Assembly: GCA_020440405.1 (NCBI GenBank)
Contig: JAGROF010000167.1
Location: forward strand, 1-9,766
Direction of reading: 5' to 3'
DNA length: 9,766 nucleotides
Source of the DNA: Chlamydiia bacterium
GTDB lineage: Bacteria > Chlamydiota > Chlamydiia > Chlamydiales > Simkaniaceae
Part shown: positions 6,220-9,766 of the stretch, in pieces
Layout of the letters: every line of letters starts with the position of its first letter
Numbering within the stretch: position 1 is the stretch's first letter
Position numbers and translations under genes: made by a program
Notes under the pieces: model-generated
The model's database searches: none
Seen by the model: only the letters and a program-made list of their open reading frames with translations
What the model was told of the DNA's origin: nothing

Positions 6220-8028
6220 CTAGCCCCAAATAGGAGCATGCACCCTATCCATTTGATTGAGCTGACTTCTCTGTCTCTGCCCAAGGAACTCATACTCTAC
6301 GTTTCCACCTGCATTCACCCGCTTATAAATCGTTCCCCCGGATAGGAGCATTTGGCGCAGATTCTTTAGCCTTGTGGTCTCTTGGTAAAATTGGAAGGTC
6401 ACTTCAGGAGAAACAGCGTTAAAAACCTCTTCGAGCTGTCCAACAAACTCATTAAGGAGATGGGCCTCTTCAAAAAGATAGGGGTAATCTCCTGAGTCTT
6501 TTTGAAAAATGGGACCGTTAGTAAAGATGAACCTCAATTCTTGGAAGTATCTGTGGAGATCTTGGAGTTTCTGTGCGCTATAACGGACTTTTCTCAGAAG
6601 GCGTTGGGGATCAAAAGTGGATGTGATTCCCCGTCGACTCACCCACGCCATTTTTTTCTGAAGGAAGGAAAGAGCCCGCTCAAAAAATTCAACAGGAGTG
6701 GTGGGAGCATCCATCGGTTGCATCCGTTCAAAGAGGTTTAGATATTCGTGGGTTAAATCGATAGAATACTTCATGTGGACCCAAGCTCGTTGCTCGGGTG
6801 TGGCATTTTCTGTACTTGTTTCGATTTGCATCGTGCTGCGATAGGCAGAAGTGGGACATCTTAAGGCCTCAAGTTGTTGACCCATTCCTGGAGTATTGAG
6901 GAGAGCTTGAGCTTCTTGCAGATTTTTCTCCTCAACTTCAGCACAACTAATAGCGGTCATAATTCCATGTCTAAAAGTTAGCGATGAAGATAATGGAGAG
7001 CGCTCTATCCAATCCATTGATTCATTAAAAAAGGCTCTTAGAGCGACAACAAGATTTACCCTTATTGCTTCTAACTCGCCTTCTTTTATTTGTTTCTCAG
7101 CAGGTTTCTTTTTGCACTTGGTAATTTCCTTCACTTTTTCACGAAACTCTTTAATCAAGCCTTGTGCAGCAACTGAAAATCTTTCTTTTTCTGGCCTTTC
7201 CTTATCGGGATGTCCCTCTATAAGGCATGTTGTTACGTTTCTCCAGTCGCCGATTTTATCAATTTCTTGTTGGGTCGTGAAAAGAGCATCTTTCAATTGA
7301 GCATGATAGAGAGGAATGTTTGTAAGGAAATCCAAGAGTTTTCTGAGCTGCTTGATCTCTTCTCTTTTGGCCCCCAGAGCATTCTTAAGTGCATTAGGAT
7401 TTTTTTCATGAAACCAAATGCGAAAGACTTTATCTCCCAAACTGTAGGCAGCGCCTTCGAGTTCATCCTCCTCTCTAACCCAACTATTCGAAACTCTCTC
7501 AAGGGTAAAATGATCACATTGAGCAAAATGATGGATTCCTCGAATAAGCTCTGATGGCATTCCATTCCATTGATTCATGGACAAGGGAATGCGGTGCCAA
7601 GTTCCTTTTAGGATCATAACAGGAGGGACCCCTTGGACTCCTGAAGCCTCTCTCTGAACCGCATCAAAGATGTCTTCACCGACAGGGTAAGAGAAATAGG
7701 GGGATTGATAGATAGGGTTTACTTGGTAAAGTCCATCAGCCGTGTGGGTGAATGGAGCAAAGGGAAGCGCTCCAGGAGAAAGCATGATCAGAAAATAGTT
7801 TTCCATTGTAAAGAGATAGACTTGCAAGCAATAAGGAGATCGTTGATAAGAAGAGGGAAAGATAGCGTTCCTAACGAATTCAGCACCTTTCAGCAGATCA
7901 TGACTCAGTTGTGAAGGGTGCGGTAAATGGTGTGGTGGGAAGCTTTGCGCTCTATAAGGGCGGGTGGAATAAAGCTGCTGTTGAGATAGATAGCGGTTCC
8001 CTGAGTTTCCATAGACTGGATCTGACAT
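6220..8028 (-). CDS. Orphan 602-residue protein, unknown function
   Basis: I do not recognise this protein. Residues 1-45 are low-complexity and probably disordered, rich in Ser, Gln, Tyr, Pro and His (YLSQQQLYSTRPYR; PPHHLPHPSQLS). Residues 55-210 are mixed, with many aromatics and a hydrophobic patch (YLFTMENYFLIMLS, 71-84) that lacks the length and context of a secure membrane helix. From about 215 to 590 it is largely helical and charged (KREEIKQLRKLLDFL; KEFREKVKEITKCKKKPAEK). There is no Sec signal peptide. The ATG at 8028 has a good Shine-Dalgarno, AAGGAG, 9 nt upstream, and an intrinsic terminator follows, so it forms a single-gene unit. A disordered Ser/Pro/Gln-rich N-terminus on an orphan protein is what many chlamydial type III secretion substrates look like; this is inference and no diagnostic motif supports it. 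Confidence 0.85.
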   Translation of the reverse strand: MSDPVYGNSGNRYLSQQQLYSTRPYRAQSFPPHHLPHPSQLSHDLLKGAEFVRNAIFPSSYQRSPYCLQVYLFTMENYFLIMLSPGALPFAPFTHTADGLYQVNPIYQSPYFSYPVGEDIFDAVQREASGVQGVPPVMILKGTWHRIPLSMNQWNGMPSELIRGIHHFAQCDHFTLERVSNSWVREEDELEGAAYSLGDKVFRIWFHEKNPNALKNALGAKREEIKQLRKLLDFLTNIPLYHAQLKDALFTTQQEIDKIGDWRNVTTCLIEGHPDKERPEKERFSVAAQGLIKEFREKVKEITKCKKKPAEKQIKEGELEAIRVNLVVALRAFFNESMDWIERSPLSSSLTFRHGIMTAISCAEVEEKNLQEAQALLNTPGMGQQLEALRCPTSAYRSTMQIETSTENATPEQRAWVHMKYSIDLTHEYLNLFERMQPMDAPTTPVEFFERALSFLQKKMAWVSRRGITSTFDPQRLLRKVRYSAQKLQDLHRYFQELRFIFTNGPIFQKDSGDYPYLFEEAHLLNEFVGQLEEVFNAVSPEVTFQFYQETTRLKNLRQMLLSGGTIYKRVNAGGNVEYEFLGQRQRSQLNQMDRVHAPIWG

Positions 8029-8184
8029 AATTTTTTTCTCCTTAAACTTTAATGAGTCTTTAAAAACAAGGAATATTTTCTTAATTCTCTATTACTCTTT
8101 CAAGAATTATTTTGTTCCTATCATCTGCTCTCGCCCATAGCTATCAACCTCAAGAAGAAAACGGATCTGCTCATTTTTTACTGT

Positions 8185-8364
8185 CATGTGCTGATAATTG
8201 AGTCATTTTGTAGCTTTGCAAAAAGACGGCTTGTTAAATTTAATGGTCTGACAGATGATAAGTTTTTCCTTCAGTTGAAGGAATGTGAATTTAGGGTTAA
8301 TCACAGGCATGAAAATTTAGAGCAAAAAGCCCTAAAAATTATGAAGAAATCAGGAATTTGCTAG
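8185..8364 (+). pseudogene. C-terminal remnant of an IS1595/ISXO2-type transposase
   Basis: The frame reads HVLIIESFCSFAKRR, then LVKFNGL, and later LQLKECEFRVNHRHENL, ending in TAG at 8362-8364. This is the conserved C-terminal segment of DDE transposases of the IS1595 (ISXO2-like) family, which typically show 'H-x-N-G-I-E-S-F-W-S-x-x-K-R-R-L-x-K-F-x-G' and 'L-K-E-C-E-x-R-x-N-x-R'. The catalytic Glu is kept, but the following Trp is Cys and the usual N-G before it is lost. Everything upstream, including the two catalytic Asp, is missing; weak resemblance may reach back to 8143. The element is dead and no flanking copy of its ends is obvious. The family call rests on recognised motifs. Confidence 0.75.
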
Positions 8365-8522
8365 TCTAGAGCCAAATTGTATATGGGAAAAACTAAGGAA
8401 TGCTATAGCGATATTTAAGTTTGAATCATGGACAGTGTTTTATCAAGCACTGAAGGGATAAAAGAAGAGCTGAGCTTGAATAGCTTATGAAAAAACAGGC
8501 GAAAACAAATAGTATTGATTTT

Positions 8523-8616
8523 TGAGCAACAGATTTAAAAGTTAGCTATACACATCGTGTTTCAAAAACCAACTTTTGAATCATGATGTGTATATATAGG
8601 GGCTTCCTCTTGCTCA
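8523..8616. repeat. Nested inverted-repeat element
   Basis: The core is a 21-nt inverted repeat, 8547-8567 against 8574-8594, with 19 of 21 positions complementary (one of the two exceptions is a G-T wobble) and a 6-nt loop ACCAAC. It is flanked by outer arms TGAGCAA (8523-8529) and TTGCTCA (8610-8616). TTGCTCA can alternatively pair with a second TGAGCAA at 8627-8633. The outer arms are separated from the core by poorly matched sequence. Possible identities are a miniature inverted-repeat element, a transposon-end relic, a bidirectional terminator or a structured RNA. Confidence 0.6.
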
Positions 8617-8633
8617 GAAAAATTTGTGAGCAA
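8610..8633 (+). repeat. Alternative hairpin TTGCTCA/TGAGCAA
   Basis: TTGCTCA (8610-8616) and TGAGCAA (8627-8633) form a perfect 7-bp stem around a 10-nt loop, followed by A-rich then T-rich sequence. It competes with the outer arm of the larger nested repeat for the same bases, so the region could switch between two structures. Confidence 0.4.
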
Positions 8634-8642
8634 AAAATATTT

Positions 8643-8672
8643 TTCCCGTTCTAATTACTCAATTACCGGGAA
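8643..8672 (+). promoter_or_regulatory. Hairpin or operator-like dyad upstream of rpe
   Basis: TTCCCG (8643-8648) pairs with CGGGAA (8667-8672), and inside it TAATT (8652-8656) pairs with AATTA (8661-8665) around ACTC. The dyad is about 24 bp upstream of the rpe -35 box, so it would not be in the rpe message if that promoter is used. It could be a protein-binding site; no U tract supports a terminator. Confidence 0.35.
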
Positions 8673-8695
8673 TTGCTGAAATAATTTTGAGAGAA

Positions 8696-8725
8696 TTGAA
8701 AATATTAAGTGTTTGAGGATATAAT
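8696..8725 (+). promoter_or_regulatory. Near-consensus promoter for rpe-yvcK
   Basis: TTGAAA (8696-8701) and a perfect TATAAT (8720-8725) are separated by 18 nt, the best sigma-70-type promoter in the window. The start of transcription would fall at about 8732, essentially at the rpe ATG (8734). Either the message is leaderless or another promoter further upstream also serves the gene. Confidence 0.65.
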
Positions 8726-8733
8726 CGAAAGAT

Positions 8734-9426
8734 ATGTCTGATGTCTATGTGGAACCTTCAATTTTTGCAGCTGATTTTGGCTACCTAGCGGATGAAGCAA
8801 AACGAGTGGAAGAAGCTGGCGCTGATGCGATTCACTTCGATATTATGGACGGACACTTTGTTCCGAATCTAAGTTTAAGTCCAAGAGCTTTAGCAGCGGT
8901 GAACCGGGCAACCGATCTATACTTGGACGTTCACATTATGGTCTATAAGCCCTTTGATTATATCGAGAGGCTGATTGAGAGTGGAGCGGACTGTATTACT
9001 TTTCACTTAGAGGCCACAGAGGATATTGAAGAGACTTTAGATTATATCCGGAAGTGCAATGTGCATGCGGGGCTCGCCTTTTGCCCGGAAACTAGCGAGT
9101 CTTTAATTCCAAAATACCTCGATAAGTGCGATAAGATTTTACTGATGACAGTCCACCCCGGATTTGGAGGACAGGCCTTCATGCCTGAGGTCCTTAAAAA
9201 GATTCAGTTTGTCCGGGGGATTTGTGACAAATTGAATATCAGAAAAGGGGGCAAAGTTCCAAAAGAAGGAGAAACTCTTCCGCCATTTGATATCCAAGTG
9301 GATGGGGGGATCGATGACCAAACAGCCCCCCTTTGTGTGAAAGCAGGGGCGAATCACTTGGTTGCAGGGACGTACTTGTTTAAGGGGGAAGGAATGAGAG
9401 AAAAGATAGAGGGATTGCGTCAGTGA
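8734..9426 (+). CDS. rpe: Ribulose-phosphate 3-epimerase
   Basis: Rpe interconverts D-ribulose 5-phosphate and D-xylulose 5-phosphate in the non-oxidative pentose phosphate pathway, in the cytoplasm. The 230 residues form the expected TIM barrel. Motifs: EPSIFAADFGYL (7-18), IHFDIMDGHFVPN (33-45, with H34 and the catalytic D36), DVHIMV (65-70, metal ligand H67), MTVHPGFGGQAFM (138-150, phosphate-binding loop) and QVDGGIDDQTAPLC (188-201, catalytic/metal D190). Length is normal. A Lys/Gly/Pro-rich insert (about 170-184, KGGKVPKEGETLPP) lies before the DGG strand and is absent from the C. trachomatis enzyme as I remember it. The ATG fits the family start, but no Shine-Dalgarno is well placed (GAGG is 15 nt away). 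The TGA overlaps the next gene's GTG. Confidence 0.97.
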   Translation: MSDVYVEPSIFAADFGYLADEAKRVEEAGADAIHFDIMDGHFVPNLSLSPRALAAVNRATDLYLDVHIMVYKPFDYIERLIESGADCITFHLEATEDIEETLDYIRKCNVHAGLAFCPETSESLIPKYLDKCDKILLMTVHPGFGGQAFMPEVLKKIQFVRGICDKLNIRKGGKVPKEGETLPPFDIQVDGGIDDQTAPLCVKAGANHLVAGTYLFKGEGMREKIEGLRQ

Positions 9427-9766
9427 AAAAAGTCGTTGTAATGGGGGGGGGAACGGGGAACTTTACAGTCCTTCGAGGGCTCAAAAAACATCATGTAGAT
9501 TTAAGCGCGATTGTCTCGATGGCAGATGATGGAGGAAGCACAGGAATTTTGCGCGATGAGTTGGGGGTACTACCTCCGGGGGATGTGCGCCAATGTCTAG
9601 TCGCTCTTTCTGATTCCTCTAGAATGATGCGGAGCCTCATGAATTACCGGTTTGAGAATGGGGGACTTGGAGGGCATAGTTTGGGCAATCTCATTTTGTC
9701 TGCCTTAGAAAAAGTGACGGGAAGTTTCGAACGTGCTGTCGAAGAGATGGGGCGGATCCTTTATAT
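9423..9766 (+). CDS. yvcK: YvcK/CofD-like protein (gluconeogenesis factor family), 3' end outside window
   Basis: The 114 visible residues carry the family signatures: VVVMGGGTGNFTVLRGLK (4-21, nucleotide-binding Gly-rich start), SMADDGGSTGILRDELG (32-48), PPGDVRQCLVALS (51-63) and GGHSLGNLILSALE (about 82-95). In other bacteria YvcK-type proteins are needed for growth on gluconeogenic carbon sources, affect cell-wall synthesis and, in Bacillus subtilis, bind UDP-sugars; the role in this organism is unknown. The start is GTG 9423, overlapping the rpe stop by 4 nt (GTGA), which suggests translational coupling. An ATG at codon 7 exists, but starting there would clip the first beta strand. A run of nine G (9443-9451) lies in the Gly loop. 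Full-length members have about 300 residues or more. Confidence 0.93.
   Translation, partial: MKKVVVMGGGTGNFTVLRGLKKHHVDLSAIVSMADDGGSTGILRDELGVLPPGDVRQCLVALSDSSRMMRSLMNYRFENGGLGGHSLGNLILSALEKVTGSFERAVEEMGRILY

Larger units (their letters stand above)
8029..8733. other. 705-bp intergenic region with mobile-element debris and inverted repeats
   Basis: This AT-rich stretch has no intact gene. It contains the upstream region of the minus-strand 602-residue gene (only a weak promoter candidate, TTGAAA at 8103-8098 and GAAAAT at 8080-8075, 17-nt spacer), a transposase remnant, a nested inverted repeat, a second hairpin and the rpe promoter. A 20-codon ATG frame at 8428-8490 has no support. Confidence 0.7.

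Noticed and set aside
6103..6345. 80-residue plus-strand ORF crossing the terminator and the end of the 602-residue gene
   Set aside because: It runs through a hairpin and antisense to a supported gene, with no start signal.
7293..7565. 90-residue minus-strand ORF within the 602-residue gene in another frame
   Set aside because: Overlaps a longer, well-signalled gene on the same strand and looks like an out-of-frame reading.
8428..8490. 20-residue ORF (MDSVLSSTEGIKEELSLNSL)
   Set aside because: Too short, no ribosome binding site, no known family, and in an AT-rich region with debris.
8643..8672. Intrinsic terminator upstream of rpe
   Set aside because: The stem has no following U tract, so I keep it only as a dyad of unknown role.

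Overview
The window most resembles the chromosome of an environmental, Chlamydia-related bacterium (phylum Chlamydiota; family not resolved). The clues are the rpsA-nusA order known from Chlamydia, a six-domain S1 protein with an acidic tail, a ribulose-phosphate epimerase with chlamydia-like motifs, large orphan proteins with no family I recognise, and insertion-sequence debris. This is judged from protein motifs only; no database search was possible.

Layout. Bases 1-2982 on the minus strand hold an information-processing block: rpsA (ribosomal protein S1) followed by nusA (transcription factor, cut by the left edge), with a perfect 10-bp hairpin between them. A 192-bp divergent region (2983-3174) separates rpsA from a plus-strand unit at 3175-5515. 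That unit is an aspartokinase catalytic domain stopped by an in-frame TAA, then a 531-residue protein of unknown function. Recognisable aspartokinase sequence continues past the TAA, so this gene is either recently broken, read through, or mis-sequenced. A strong stem-loop lies between the two genes, and a terminator-like hairpin ends the unit.

Bases 5516-6219 are gene-poor and look like a decayed zone with two short ORFs of doubtful status. A minus-strand 602-residue orphan protein (6220-8028) follows, with a clear ribosome binding site and its own terminator. Its 705-bp upstream region contains the C-terminal remnant of an IS1595/ISXO2-type transposase, a nested inverted-repeat structure, another hairpin, and a near-consensus promoter placed so close to rpe that the message may be leaderless.

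On the right, rpe (pentose phosphate pathway) overlaps by 4 nt (GTGA) with a yvcK/CofD-like gene cut by the window end, so these two are probably co-transcribed and translationally coupled. Rpe links ribulose-5-phosphate and xylulose-5-phosphate. YvcK-family proteins are linked to carbon metabolism and cell-envelope precursor balance in other bacteria, so a shared central-carbon theme is plausible but inferred.

I see no CRISPR array, tRNA, rRNA or complete mobile element.
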